Assembly: GCA_016208315.1 (NCBI GenBank)
Contig: JACQYF010000079.1
Span: forward strand, 1 to 36,573
Source: Chloroflexota bacterium
GTDB lineage: Bacteria > Chloroflexota > Anaerolineae > UBA4142
Direction of reading: 5' to 3'
DNA length: 36,573 nucleotides
The translations under genes and the position numbers were made by a program. Positions 22,753 to 31,900 of this stretch are shown in pieces (position 1 is the stretch's first letter; each line of letters begins with the position of its first letter). The notes below the pieces were generated by a model that searched no databases, was not told where the DNA came from, and saw only the letters and a program-made list of their open reading frames with translations.

Positions 22753-23594
22753 AGCACCGTCTCCTTGAATCGCGCGCTGTGGCATTGTACGTTGACGCCG
22801 ACGGGCATGCTGGCGATGTGGCAGGGCGCGGTTTCCACGTGAACGGCGAGACTCGTGATGCGCCCGCCCAAACCCATCGGCCCGATGCCGAGATTGTTGA
22901 TGCGCGTCAGCAAATCGCTTTCGAGCGCGGCAAGCTCGGGATCAGGATTCGGATGTCCAACGGGGCGCAGCAATGATTTTTTCGCGAGCCACATGGATTG
23001 ATCGGCGTTGCCGCCGATGCCGACGCCGACGATGGTCGGCGGGCAGGGGTTGGAGCCGGCGCGATCAATCACGCCGGATACAAAATCCAAGACGCCCTGC
23101 CGTCCATCGGCGGGCTTGAGCATGCCGAGCGCGCTCATGTTTTCGCAGCCGCCACCTTTCGGCATGACGGTGATCTTGAGTTGGTCGCCGGGCACGATTT
23201 CCGTGTGAATCATCGCGGGCGTGTTGTCTTTGGTGTTGGCGCGCGCGGAGAACGGGCGCGCCACCATGGACTTGCGAAGGTATCCTTCGGTGTAGCCCTT
23301 GCGGACTCCGGCGTTAATTGCCTCGTTCAAATCTCCGCCGCAGATGTGCACGTCCTGTCCCAACTCGACGACGATCACCGCAACGCCGGTATCCTGGCAG
23401 AGCGGGAATTCTCCGTCGCGCGCGATCTCGGCGTTGCGAAGCAGTTGCTCGAGAACCTCACGGGCGGTCGGCGATTCTTCGATCTCGCGCGCGTTACGCA
23501 ACGCGGCGATCACATCCTCGCCGAGAAAATGGTTGGCTTCGACCGCGAGGCGAGCTACGGTCTCGGCGATCTGTGCAGCTTGAATTTCTCGCAT
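22749..23594 (-). CDS. Class I fumarate hydratase, alpha (Fe-S) subunit
   Basis: The protein is 281 residues with GAGG about 10 bases before the ATG. PLCQDTGVAVI (about 63-73), KGGGCENMSAL and SNPCPPTIVGVGIGG carry the three cysteines that hold the oxygen-sensitive [4Fe-4S] cluster. Length and motif order fit the two-subunit class I type found in anaerobes. The gene begins 28 bases after the HdrCB stop, so it may be transcribed with the Hdr-Met operon. It would feed a reductive or oxidative C4 branch. Confidence 0.93.
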   Translation of the reverse strand: MREIQAAQIAETVARLAVEANHFLGEDVIAALRNAREIEESPTAREVLEQLLRNAEIARDGEFPLCQDTGVAVIVVELGQDVHICGGDLNEAINAGVRKGYTEGYLRKSMVARPFSARANTKDNTPAMIHTEIVPGDQLKITVMPKGGGCENMSALGMLKPADGRQGVLDFVSGVIDRAGSNPCPPTIVGVGIGGNADQSMWLAKKSLLRPVGHPNPDPELAALESDLLTRINNLGIGPMGLGGRITSLAVHVETAPCHIASMPVGVNVQCHSARFKETVL

Positions 23595-23622
23595 AGTTGC
23601 CTCATTGCACTAGATTGGATGG

Positions 23623-25008
23623 TTACCATTGGAGTTGAGCCACAAAGGCGCGCGTGTCCACCATGTGCTTGTCGAGCGCGAGCGCGCGTGGCTCTAGGCC
23701 AAACGCCAGCCCCATCAGTTGAGAAATGAAAATAATCGGAATTGGTTTTTCCAAGTTGAGCGCGGCTTGCCGCGTGTCGAGATTGACGTGGCATAGCGGA
23801 CACGCCGTCGTCACAATGTCGGCCCCGACCGCCTGCGCGTTTTCCAGAATCCGCCGCGTCAATTTGTGTACGACCTCGGTGCGGGTGAGCGACAAACTCC
23901 CGCCGCAGCACTCGGTCTTGAACGACCAATCGAGCGGCGTTGCGCCAAGTTTCTCGACCATGCGATCCAACTCGGTCGGATTTTCGGGATGTGCCGCGCC
24001 GGTTATCTTGGGTGGGCGCGTCATCAGACAGCCGTAGTACGAAACCACTTTCAAGTCGCGGAGCGGCTTTTTCACGCGCTTGGCAATCGCGTCCAGGCCC
24101 ACCCGTTGTTCCAAAACGTCGAGCAGCGATTGCACCTCGACCTGGTTCTGATACGTATAGCCGATTTTCTCGTCTACCTCTTTTTTGAGTTCGGGTTTCT
24201 GCTGAATGTCATGCTGGGCCGACTTGAATCGCGAATAGCACGACACGCACGGCGCGAGCACTTGGTTGAATCCGCTTTGTTCGACCAGCGCAAGGTTCTT
24301 GATCGGCATCGTAGTCGCCAGCAAATGATCGGTGCTGTGCGCGGGCGAACTGCCGCAGCAAGTCCAGCCGTCCGGTTCGTACAACTCGACGTTCAGTTCT
24401 TTCAAAATCGCGCGCGCCGAATGATCGAGTTCCGACGACAGGGAATGGAGCGAGCAGCCGGGATAATAGGCGATGCGATTTTCTTTCTGTTCGACCGGCT
24501 TGGCGCGTTTGGGCGAACGCGTGATGCCCGGTAGCATTTTCACCTTGCGCTTGCGCAGCATTTCGAGGCCCATCGGCACGTCCTTGAACGGCTGCTTGGT
24601 CCGCAGGTTCATCTCGGCAATCAGCCCCAACTCATAGGCGCGTCCCAGCCAGCCGGCGTTCCGCAGAAACACTTGGCGGAAGAGCGCGATCTCGGGGATC
24701 TTGGGCTTATAGCCGCGCTTGAGCGCGGTCATCGCCAATTGGTCGTTGATGCGCGGCGTGTCAATGCCTTGCGGGCAGCGCGTCACGCAAGTGTGACAGG
24801 ACGCGCACAGCCAAATCGTCTTGCTGTCCAGCACGCGCTCGTCCTGACCCAATTGCAGCGCGCGCATAACTTGATTCGGCGCCAAGTCGAATTCGTCTGC
24901 CAGCGGGCAGCCGCTCGTGCATTTCACGCATTGGTAGCAAAGATAGACGTTCTCGCCGAGTTCGGACGTGATCTCGGTCGCGAGCTTATTTTTCGTGTCT
25001 ACGGCCAC
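23623..25008 (-). CDS. hdrCB: HdrC-HdrB fusion of a heterodisulfide reductase-like complex
   Basis: The protein is 461 residues. I choose GTG 25008 because AAGGAG stands 6 bases before it; the frame continues upstream only into a dyad repeat. The N-terminal HdrC part has two [4Fe-4S] sites: CYQCVKCTSGCP (24-35) and CASCHTCVTRCP. After a linker the HdrB part has two CCG domains, YYPGCSLHS...CCGSS...CVSC and YYGC...CCGGS...CPLC, which hold the noncubane clusters of HdrB. With HdrA and MvhD it forms the Hdr core that can bifurcate electrons. Here it lies just after metF, so the acceptor is probably the MetVF methylene-tetrahydrofolate reductase and not a heterodisulfide. Confidence 0.92.
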   Translation of the reverse strand: MAVDTKNKLATEITSELGENVYLCYQCVKCTSGCPLADEFDLAPNQVMRALQLGQDERVLDSKTIWLCASCHTCVTRCPQGIDTPRINDQLAMTALKRGYKPKIPEIALFRQVFLRNAGWLGRAYELGLIAEMNLRTKQPFKDVPMGLEMLRKRKVKMLPGITRSPKRAKPVEQKENRIAYYPGCSLHSLSSELDHSARAILKELNVELYEPDGWTCCGSSPAHSTDHLLATTMPIKNLALVEQSGFNQVLAPCVSCYSRFKSAQHDIQQKPELKKEVDEKIGYTYQNQVEVQSLLDVLEQRVGLDAIAKRVKKPLRDLKVVSYYGCLMTRPPKITGAAHPENPTELDRMVEKLGATPLDWSFKTECCGGSLSLTRTEVVHKLTRRILENAQAVGADIVTTACPLCHVNLDTRQAALNLEKPIPIIFISQLMGLAFGLEPRALALDKHMVDTRAFVAQLQW

Positions 25009-25022
25009 AACGCACTCCTTGA

Positions 25023-25112
25023 ATGTCATTGCGAGCTTTTTTGTTGCGAAGCAATCTTCTCCTGCATATTGGAGATTGCTTCGTCGCAAAGAACGCTCCT
25101 CGCAATGACAAT
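25023..25112. repeat. TCATTGCGAG...CTCGCAATGAC dyad repeat
   Basis: GTCATTGCGAGC, TTGCGAAGCAATC and their reverse complements GGAGATTGCTTCGTCGCAA and CTCCTCGCAATGAC form an imperfect hairpin of about 90 bases between metF and hdrCB. Elements of this sequence type are common intergenic repeats in several bacterial phyla, as far as I recall. Confidence 0.85.
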
Positions 25113-25113
25113 A

Positions 25114-26088
25114 TCAGTCTACGACCGGGCGAGGAAGCAATCCCGCTTTTTCTGTAATCGTGGCGATGACATCTTCCCACTCAATCGCCATGATGTGGAC
25201 GCCCGCGACGCCGGGGATTTCGCGCATCTGCTGAATCTGCTCGACGCAGAGCTTGATGCCCTCTTCGCGCAGCGCGGCCGCTCTCGCTTTCTTGTCCTCG
25301 ATGCCCTTGCCCGCGGCTTCCATGCGATTGACGATCTCGTCGGGCACGTCCATGCCGGGGACGGAATCGCGCATGTACTTGGCGGCCATCGCAGTTTTAA
25401 GCGGGCCGATGCCGGCGAGGATGTAGACCTTTTCGTGTACGCCGAGGTCAACGACGCGCTTCATAAATTCTTTGAACTTGGGCACATTGTAAATCAACTG
25501 CGTCTGAATAAAGTCAACGCCCGCTTGCGCTTTTTTCGCCAGCCGATACGGGCGAAATTCGAACGGATCGCCGAAAGGATTTTCCGCGCCGCCGATAAAG
25601 AGTTTCGGGTTAGCGCCCTTGATCTCTTCGCCGCATTGAAACTTGCCGTCGCGCAAGCCCTTGACCATCTGGATGAGCGTGATCGAATCCAAGTCGTAGA
25701 CATTCTTTGCGGTCGGGTGGTTGCCGAATTGCTGGTGATCGCCGGAGAGGCACAACAGGTTACGCACGCCGAGCGCGTACGCGCCCAGCATATCGCTCTG
25801 CATCGCCAAGCGATTGCGGTCGCGGCACGTCACCTGCATGATCGGCTCCAGACCCTCTTGCACGGCGATCGCGGCCGCGGCGATGGACGACATGCGGACA
25901 ATCGCGGTCTGATTGTCGGTGATGTTCGCGCCGTCGCAAAAGCCCTTGAGCAGTCTTGCCTTTTTGCGAACCACCTCTGGATCGGCATTCTTCGGCGGCC
26001 CCAACTCCGCCGTCGCGGCGAACTTGCCCGCGGTCAATATTTTTTCCAGCGTGCTGCCTGATTTGTAAGTGGGTGTTCCTTCAGCCAT
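25114..26088 (-). CDS. metF: Methylenetetrahydrofolate reductase MetF
   Basis: The protein is 324 residues, preceded by TGGAGGATAAT. ATAELGPPKNADP (25-37) is the N-terminal strand with the catalytic Glu of MTHFR. NITDNQTAIVRMS, LCLSGDHQQFG (FAD-binding region) and FIQTQLIYN follow in family order. It reduces methylene-H4folate to methyl-H4folate. In acetogens with a metV-metF pair, MetF carries FMN or FAD and receives electrons from MetV rather than from NAD(P)H. Here metV lies directly upstream and the hdr and mvhD genes surround the pair, so the enzyme is probably part of a MetVF-HdrABC-MvhD complex of the methyl branch of the Wood-Ljungdahl pathway. Confidence 0.93.
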   Translation of the reverse strand: MAEGTPTYKSGSTLEKILTAGKFAATAELGPPKNADPEVVRKKARLLKGFCDGANITDNQTAIVRMSSIAAAAIAVQEGLEPIMQVTCRDRNRLAMQSDMLGAYALGVRNLLCLSGDHQQFGNHPTAKNVYDLDSITLIQMVKGLRDGKFQCGEEIKGANPKLFIGGAENPFGDPFEFRPYRLAKKAQAGVDFIQTQLIYNVPKFKEFMKRVVDLGVHEKVYILAGIGPLKTAMAAKYMRDSVPGMDVPDEIVNRMEAAGKGIEDKKARAAALREEGIKLCVEQIQQMREIPGVAGVHIMAIEWEDVIATITEKAGLLPRPVVD

Positions 26089-26100
26089 ATTATCCTCCAG

Positions 26101-26180
26101 TGGTCAGTGAACAGTGAACAGTAAACAGTAAACAGTGTTCAGTATTCAGTTGACTGTTAACTGTTAACTGTTGACTGGTT
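26101..26180. repeat. AACAGT-type dyad repeat between metV and metF
   Basis: GTGAACAGTGAACAGTAAACAGT is broken here as GTGAACAGTG, AACAGTAAACAG and TAAACAGTG; the inverted arm TTGACTGTTAACTGTTAACTG follows. It belongs to the same family as 7485-7580. Confidence 0.82.
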
Positions 26181-26185
26181 ACTGT

Positions 26186-26890
26186 CTACTCCTTAGCAAG
26201 CATCAAATCCTCGCGCGAGATCCGTCGCGGGCCGCCGTCGCGGCTGGTCTGCCAATTCTTCGCGGTGTTGATTTCGAGCAAGCGATCAAGTTCGCCGCGC
26301 TCCATCAACTTACGGACGATCATGTCCCACGCGCAATCCACCGAACGATCTTTGGTGCTGATCTCGCATTTGGCGTTGTCCGAGCCGCCACACGGCCCAT
26401 TGAGCAGACTCTTGGAGCAACGCGCGATGGGACAGATGCCGCCGGTGAGATCGAGGATGCAGTTGCCGCACGCCGCGCAGCATTCTTGCCACACGCCCTG
26501 CTCGGTCGGCAAGCCGAGGAACGCGGTGTTCAGGCCCGGCGCCACGCGCGCTTGCGGAAAGTGTTCGGCAATCGCTTGCACGCCGACGCCGCAGCCGAGC
26601 GACAAGACCAAATCGTAATCGCCGATCTTGTCTTTGAGCGTGTCGAGGTATTCCCACTCGCATTGGCGCTGCACGGTGGCTTCGTCAATCCTTACAGGAC
26701 CTTCGGTCTGCTTGGCGTGGCCGTCAATCTTGGTTGCCATCCGCAAACTGGACGCGAGAATGCCGACCTCTTTCTCGCCGCCCGCGAAGCAAACGGTGAC
26801 ACAAGTGCCGCAGCCGACGACGAGCACCTTGTTCGCCTTTTCGATCTTGGCCTTGATTTCTTCAAACGGTTTCTGTTCCGCGACGATCAT
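26186..26890 (-). CDS. metV: MetV, Fe-S partner of MetF
   Basis: The protein is 234 residues with TGGAGGCTGAT before the ATG. GCGTCVTVCFAGGEKEV (27-43) and LSLGCGVGVQAIAE belong to the N-terminal part. CCAACGNCILDLTGGICP, CSKSLLNGPCGGS and KCEI form the cysteine-rich C-terminal region of the MetV/MTHFR C-terminal family (zinc and [4Fe-4S] sites). MetV passes electrons from the Hdr part to MetF. The gene stands between the selenoprotein-like mvhD and metF, as expected for one complex. It is flanked on both sides by AACAGT-type repeats. Confidence 0.92.
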   Translation of the reverse strand: MIVAEQKPFEEIKAKIEKANKVLVVGCGTCVTVCFAGGEKEVGILASSLRMATKIDGHAKQTEGPVRIDEATVQRQCEWEYLDTLKDKIGDYDLVLSLGCGVGVQAIAEHFPQARVAPGLNTAFLGLPTEQGVWQECCAACGNCILDLTGGICPIARCSKSLLNGPCGGSDNAKCEISTKDRSVDCAWDMIVRKLMERGELDRLLEINTAKNWQTSRDGGPRRISREDLMLAKE

Positions 26891-26902
26891 ATCAGCCTCC
26901 AG

Positions 26903-27030
26903 AAGTCAGTCGTCAGTAGCCAGTAATCAGTATTCGGTGTTCGGTGTTCAGTATTCAGACTTGGATTTCGTCACTGCTGACTGAATACTGCTTACTGATT
27001 ACTGCTCACTGTTCACTGTTCACTGTTTAC
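26903..27030. repeat. CAGTAATCAGTATTC/AACAGTG-type dyad repeat
   Basis: AGTCAGTCGTCAGTAGCCAGT, written in shorter units AGTCAGTCGTCAG and TAGCCAGTAATCAG, is followed by GACTGAATACTGCTTACTG and CACTGTTCACTGTTCACTG. The right end overlaps the last codons (NSKQ) and stop of the mvhD gene. Confidence 0.8.
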
Positions 27031-27448
27031 TATTCTTCACCGGGTTCGGTCCCAGTTCCTTGATTCGCTCCGTCATCCTGGTTACCGCATCCGCGAACGC
27101 GCCGCCCATGGCCGACGACATGTGGAACATTTGGATGCGTTCGCCGCCGATGCCGATTTGGTCGAGCACGGTTTGAATGTATTTCACTCTGCGCTTGGCG
27201 TTTGTATTACCTTCCAGGTAATGGCAAGTGCCTTCCAGTCAGCCGGCGACCATGATGCCATCTGCGCCGCTCTCGAATGCTTTCAAGGCGTACAGCACAT
27301 CCAATTTGCCTGTGCAGGGCAGATGGACGACGCGGATGCTGGGCGGGTACTGTAACCGCGCCGCGCCCGCGAGGTCCGCCGCGGCATACGCGCAAAAGTT
27401 GCAGCAAAAGGCGACGATCTTTGGTTCAAAGCCGTTACTGACTGTCAT
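27020..27448 (-). CDS. mvhD: MvhD-like electron-transfer subunit with in-frame TGA, probable selenoprotein
   Basis: The protein is 142 residues if the TGA at 27241-27239 is read as selenocysteine 70. The ATG at 27448 has TGAGGAGGG before it. CCNFCAYAAADLAG (15-28) and LPCTGKLD (43-50) are the first cysteine blocks of MvhD, and VAGULEGTCHY holds the second pair. Relatives have Cys at position U. Codons after TGA stay open for 72 residues and match the family to its end (LDQIGIGGERIQMF, then ELGPNPVK), as does the paralogue at 33621-34042. The VhuD form of this protein in methanogens is a known selenoprotein. The subunit carries a [2Fe-2S] cluster and passes electrons into HdrA. Read normally, the product would stop at 69 residues. 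Confidence 0.82.
27206..27241 (-). promoter_or_regulatory. SECIS-like hairpin directly after the in-frame TGA
   Basis: On the minus strand, 22 bases after the TGA, ATTACC (27222-27217) and GGTAAT (27211-27206) form a 6-bp stem with loop TGGAA; ATTACC lies 16 bases after the TGA. Distance, short upper stem and a G among the first two loop bases fit the general rules for bacterial SECIS elements. SelB binding is not proven. Confidence 0.55.
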
Positions 27449-27482
27449 GCGGGTTTCCCTCCTCAGGAAAGCACGCTACAAA

Positions 27483-27608
27483 TTACCACGCTTCATTCCC
27501 CATTGCGGGGCCGGTATCAACTTCGGGATGCAAATTTTGTTCGGTTACCTGTGCCAGCAAATCTTCCAGTGCAAATTCTGAGTCAGCAAAGTGCGCTTGA
27601 TCCAAACC
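27483..27608 (-). pseudogene. C-terminal remnant of a MazE/AbrB-type antitoxin
   Basis: A minus-strand frame of 41 codons reads FALEDLLAQVTEQNLHPEVD and ends TGPAMGNEAW. This matches the usual C-terminal tail of MazE-type antitoxins ('LEELLA.ITPEN.H.EVD.GP.VG.E.W'). A TAG stands directly upstream and no DNA-binding N-terminal part is found, so it is a fragment. It lies between the acetyltransferase and mvhD and supports the view that 27450-28950 is mobile cargo. The call depends on tail similarity only. Confidence 0.45.
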
Positions 27609-27651
27609 CTAATCTCCACGATGTGCTTTACGCCGAGGGTCAGGCGCGCTG

Positions 27652-28188
27652 CTAAGCGTCGCGTACGCCCTCTCGTTGGCCATCCGCTTTGAACCCTTCA
27701 TGGAAAGCGACATTGCCCTGCGGAGTATGCCCGTCGAAAGATAGAGCAAAGAAGAACTCGTGTGGCACTCCCTCAAGCCCAAGCCCAGACATGTTCGTGA
27801 ACCCAAATTTCCTGTAGTAGTCTGGATGTCCCACGAGACAACATCCTTGAGCGTTCATGTCTTTCAGACGTGATAACCCTTCCTGTATCAGCGCTTTACC
27901 GATACCCTGCCGCTGGTACACCGGCAGCACCGAAACAGGTCCAAGTCCATACCAGTCAGCGGCGCCATCGGAAATGGTCACGGGAGAGAAAGCAATATGT
28001 CCTATCACACGGCCATCCATTTCGGCAACCAACGATACCGTAAGAGCTTTGCCGGCGCGTAGCGCCTCGACGATGAACTGCTCCGTATGGTTGCTAATCT
28101 CCAAGGTCTTGAACGCCGCGATAGTCACCTCAGTTATCGCGCAAACATCGTTATGCGTCTCGTTCCTGATAACAATCTTTGGATTCAT
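27652..28188 (-). CDS. GNAT-family N-acetyltransferase, probable integron cassette
   Basis: The protein is 178 residues from ATG 28188. The frame runs further up through the attC-like site, which is not coding. GLGPVSVLPVYQRQGIGKAL (about 86-105) holds the acetyl-CoA-binding loop Q-R-Q-G-I-G. LSRLKDMNAQGCCLVGHPDYYRKFGF is the typical 'yrkfGF' end of this subfamily (predicted small-molecule or protein acetyltransferases). The stop TAG falls in GCTTAGC, which could be the degenerate left end of a second attC. GNAT enzymes are among the commonest cassette cargo. Base composition is lower in GC than the surrounding Hdr genes, fitting insertion from elsewhere. Confidence 0.82.
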   Translation of the reverse strand: MNPKIVIRNETHNDVCAITEVTIAAFKTLEISNHTEQFIVEALRAGKALTVSLVAEMDGRVIGHIAFSPVTISDGAADWYGLGPVSVLPVYQRQGIGKALIQEGLSRLKDMNAQGCCLVGHPDYYRKFGFTNMSGLGLEGVPHEFFFALSFDGHTPQGNVAFHEGFKADGQREGVRDA

Positions 28189-28212
28189 AGTCTCAGATCC
28201 ATTCTTCTTGCA

Positions 28213-28320
28213 GGCCAACGGTTGAGTTGACGCGGCGGCGCGAATCAAAGCACCCTCCGTCCGCACCAAGCTAGTTGCGAAATACGCTCCCGCCGCTCGC
28301 GTCCAACGATTTGTTATACC
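28213..28320 (-). other. attC-like recombination site
   Basis: On the minus strand the site begins GTATAACAAATCGTTGGAC and ends GTCAACTCAACCGTTGGCC. The inner arms GACGCGAGCGGCG and CGCCGCCGCGTC pair with one bulged A. The outer AAC/GTT and CGTTG/CAACT boxes stand in the order of integron attC sites, and the length of about 108 fits. The stop codon of the upstream HNH gene lies in its first box, as is usual for gene cassettes. No integrase gene is in the window. Confidence 0.55.
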
Positions 28321-28676
28321 GCGTCCCGAAACGAGTTTCGTTTTTTCTGCCTTCGCAAATAGCTCCTTACGGGCGCAGCGACGGTTTTGGCATTGATATT
28401 TCTGCCGCGGCAATAGGGTGTTGCAAACCAGTCGGCCAACTTCTTCACGCCTCGGCTCGAGTTACAGGATCCGCAACAGAATACGATATCGTTCGACTGC
28501 AACTCCGGCCAGTAAAATGGGCCGTCGAAATTTAGGTGTTCAATCGTTGCGCAATCCGCGCTGTTTTTGCGAACGTATGGATAAATCAATTTTTTCCCAC
28601 AGTACACGCAGGCGGTGTCCCGCGTCCGGATTTGTGAAAGTACGGTTTCTGGAATTCCAAATTTGTTCATCGTCAT
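28314..28676 (-). CDS. Small HNH-endonuclease-like protein, probable integron cassette
   Basis: The protein is 120 residues from ATG 28676 (a second ATG lies two codons on). CVYCGKK (about 23-29) and CCGSCNSSRG (67-76) give two Cys pairs for a structural zinc. Between them, IEHLNFDGPF holds a histidine where HNH nucleases have their catalytic His, and the Asn of SCNSSRG is the second family residue. Such proteins cut DNA in defence or mobile systems, but many have unknown roles. The C-terminus runs into the attC-like site: the stop TAA is part of TATAAC. It lies between the large HdrA and MvhD genes, which are normally adjacent. Confidence 0.65.
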   Translation of the reverse strand: MTMNKFGIPETVLSQIRTRDTACVYCGKKLIYPYVRKNSADCATIEHLNFDGPFYWPELQSNDIVFCCGSCNSSRGVKKLADWFATPYCRGRNINAKTVAAPVRSYLRRQKKRNSFRDAV

Positions 28677-28773
28677 CAATGAAAGCAGCGGAATAACTAT
28701 TGCTTATACAGAATTCTTTCCGCGTAAAACCCCGTACCGGGTGGTTATGCGGAAACCTTCCCCTTATTGCCCT

Positions 28774-28948
28774 CACAACAACGAATTACGGAAATACGAA
28801 CCCGTTCTCAACCCGATTGGACACGGGAATCCGATTCATCGGATTTCGACCTCTTGAGCCGGGTGATTCATCGCCCGGCGTTCTTCAACGCGAGTACAAC
28901 ACCGAACCGCGTAAATACAAATTCGTGCTTCCTCAATTCGTTGTTGTG
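28774..28948. repeat. Inverted repeat pair CACAACAACGAATT around about 145 bases
   Basis: CACAACAACGAATT (28774-28787) and its exact complement (28935-28948) bound a stretch with further related units (GGAAATACGAA and TTCGTGCTTCC). The right end stops 2 bases before the HdrA stop codon. The stretch between holds no gene; another imperfect hairpin, CCGCGTAAAACC/GGTTATGCGG, lies just outside near 28727. It may be a small non-autonomous element marking the right border of the cassette insert. Confidence 0.6.
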
Positions 28949-28950
28949 CT

Positions 28951-31900
28951 CTACACCGCAACCATCGCACTGTTTGCAAACAGCGCCTCCACCTTCGCCA
29001 GCACCTGCCCATCCTTGAAATGCATCAACTGGATCGCCTTGCCCGGGCATTCTGACGCGCACGACCCGCAGCCGTGGCACGCCGCCGCTTCAATGTATGC
29101 CGCGCCCATGATGCCGCCTACCGCGACTTGCGTCGGATTGATGCGCGGCACGCCGTAGGGGCAGATACGCACGCAGGTCAAGCAGCCGGTGCATTTCGCC
29201 GGGTCAACGATTGCGACGACACCACCCGCTTCCAGTTTCGGCTTGGAGAGAATCGTCGCCGCACGGGCGGCTGCCGCTTGGGCCTGGGCAATCGTCTCGT
29301 TCAGGAATTTGGGATAGTGCGCCGCGCCTGCCAAGAAAATGCCTTCGGATGCAAAATCCACCGGGCGCAATTTCACGTGCGCTTCGAGGAACCAGCCATC
29401 TTGATCCACCGGCACCTTGAGCACATTCGCCAACTCGCGCGAGCCGTCGCTCGGCACCATCGGCGTGCTCAGGACGACGAGGTCGGGATGCAGCGTCAAC
29501 TCTTCACGGAGCATGTGTTCCCAAACGCGAATTGACAATTGTGAATTGTCAATTGACAATTCAGGCAGCTTGGCGTCATCGTACCGGATGAACAATACCC
29601 CCGCCGCGCGCGCGTCCTTGTACAGGCGCTCGCGGAAACCGTAGGTGCGTATGTCTTTGTAAAGGATCGTAACTTGCGCGTTGGGATTGATCTCCTTAAG
29701 TCGCAGCGCGTTCTTGAGCGATTCGGTGCAGCACATCCGCCCGCAGTATTTCTCGGCGGGACCCACACACTGTATCATGACCACCGATTGCGGACTTGGA
29801 ATTTGGGATTTGGGATTTGGGATTTCCGCCAGCCGTTCCTCAAACTCTCCTTGCGTTATGACGCGCGCGTCTTGCCGGTATTGGTACGCGTCCCCCCGCC
29901 ATTCCTTGCCGCCGGTCGCGACGATGATGGCGCCGTGGCGGATGGTCATCTCTTCGATTGAGCCGTCGTGGTGCCGCAGCTTGGAAGTAAAGTTGCCGAC
30001 AAAGCCGTCGGTCGCAGCCAACTCGGTGTTGGTGTGAACGTGAATGCGCGGGTGCGCGCGAACGTGCGCGGTCAGATCGTCGAGATATTTTTGCGGGTCC
30101 TGCCCGCCTTCGAGATAAAACACGTTCCGCAGATTCCCGCCGAGCCGCGCGCTGCGTTCGACGAGATGCACTGGGAAGCCCTGATCCGCGAGCATGAGCG
30201 CAGCGTTCATCCCCGCGACCCCGCCGCCAATCACGAGCGCGGCATTCTCCAATTCCAACTCGACTTTGTGCAGCGGTTCGAGTTGTGAGGCGCGGGCCGC
30301 AGCCATTCGCACCAAGTCTTTCGATTTCGCCGTTGCCGCGGCGCGATCGCGCGAGTGGACCCACGAGCATTGGTTGCGGATGTTCGCCATTTCGAACAAA
30401 TATGGATTCAGCCCCGCGGCGCGGATCGAATCTTGGAACAGCGGCTCGTGCGTGCGCGGCGTACACGATGCGACCACGACGCGGTTCAGGCCGAGTTCTT
30501 TCACTTGCTGCGTGATCCGCGCAATCGAATCCTGCGAGCAGGTGTAAAGGTTTGTTTCCGCGTGAACGACGTCGGGCAAGCCCTTGGCATACTCACGCAC
30601 GTCGGCCACATCCACGTATCCGGCGATATTCGAACCGCAGTGGCAAATGAACACGCCGACGCGCGGCAGCTCGCTCGTGATTTCGCGCTCGGGCGGATAT
30701 TCTTTGACGAGGGCGAGCGCGCCGCGCACTTGGGCCAAGAGCGCCTGGGCATTCGCCGCCGCGCCGCTCGCGTCCGTCACGGTTTCGGGAATATCTTTCG
30801 GTTCCAGGAACGGACCTGCGGCGAAAATCCCAGTCCGCGATGTTTCCAATGGGCGGAACGGAATCGCCTGGCAGAATCCGTAATCGTCCAACTGGATGCC
30901 GAGCTTGCCGCCAAGCTCTTTCACCTTGGGCGACATTTCCATGCCGACGGAGAGGACGACCATGTCGAACTCTTCCTCGACGAGAGTGGGTGAGTGGATG
31001 AGTGGGTGAGTGGGAGAATTCTCCCCCTCTATCTCAGACGCGTATCGAACGACGAGATTCCCATTCGCCGGATTTTCTTTCAGCGCTGACACGCGGCAGC
31101 GCGTGTACTTGACGCCATAGCGATCTTGCGCGCGACGATAATATTCGGCGTAACCTTTGCTGAAGGCGCGCGCGTCCATCATAAAGACGTGTACCTCGGT
31201 GTCGCGCTCGTGCTCTTTCGCCATCATCGCTTCTTTGGCGGCGTACATGCAGCAGACGGAAGAGCAGTAATCGTGCGTCTGATCGCGCGAGCCGATGCAT
31301 TGCAGGAACGCGATCTTTTTCGCCTTCTGGTGGTCCGATGGACGTTCGACGTGCCCGCCGGTTGGCCCCGACGCGGATAGCAGTCGCTCGAACTGCAAAC
31401 TCGTGACGACATTCGGGAAGCGACCGAACCCGTACTCTTCGGACAATTCCGCGTGGTACGCTTCGTACCCGGGCGCGAGAATCACCGCGCCGACCTGCAC
31501 CTCTTCCTCGCGCTCGACCATGTCGTGAAAGATGGCTTTGACGCCGCACGCGTAGTAACAGCTCAAGCACTCGGAGCAGATGCCGCACGCGAGACAGCGC
31601 GCCGCTTCGGCTTTCGCTTCCGCTTCCGTATAGCCGAGATCAACTTCCTCGAACGATTTCATGCGATCGGCAACATTGCGCGCTTTTGGCCGGACGCGGG
31701 ACTCTACGCGCACCTCGCCCCTCGCCACTCGCGCATCAATTTCGGCATGGGTCAATTTGACGACCGGCAGCTCGAGCGCGCGCGGTGGGCGGTCAAGCGG
31801 CTCGCCTTGCAGGTACAAGTGAATCGAATCTGCGGCGCGATGTCCCGCCGCGACCGAATCAATCACGAACGCGGTGCCCGTCGCCGCATCGCCCGCCGCA

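Noticed and set aside
24673..26061. Plus-strand open frame of 462 codons opposite hdrCB and metF
   Set aside because: It crosses two conserved genes and the dyad repeat between them and has no domain of its own; a shadow frame.
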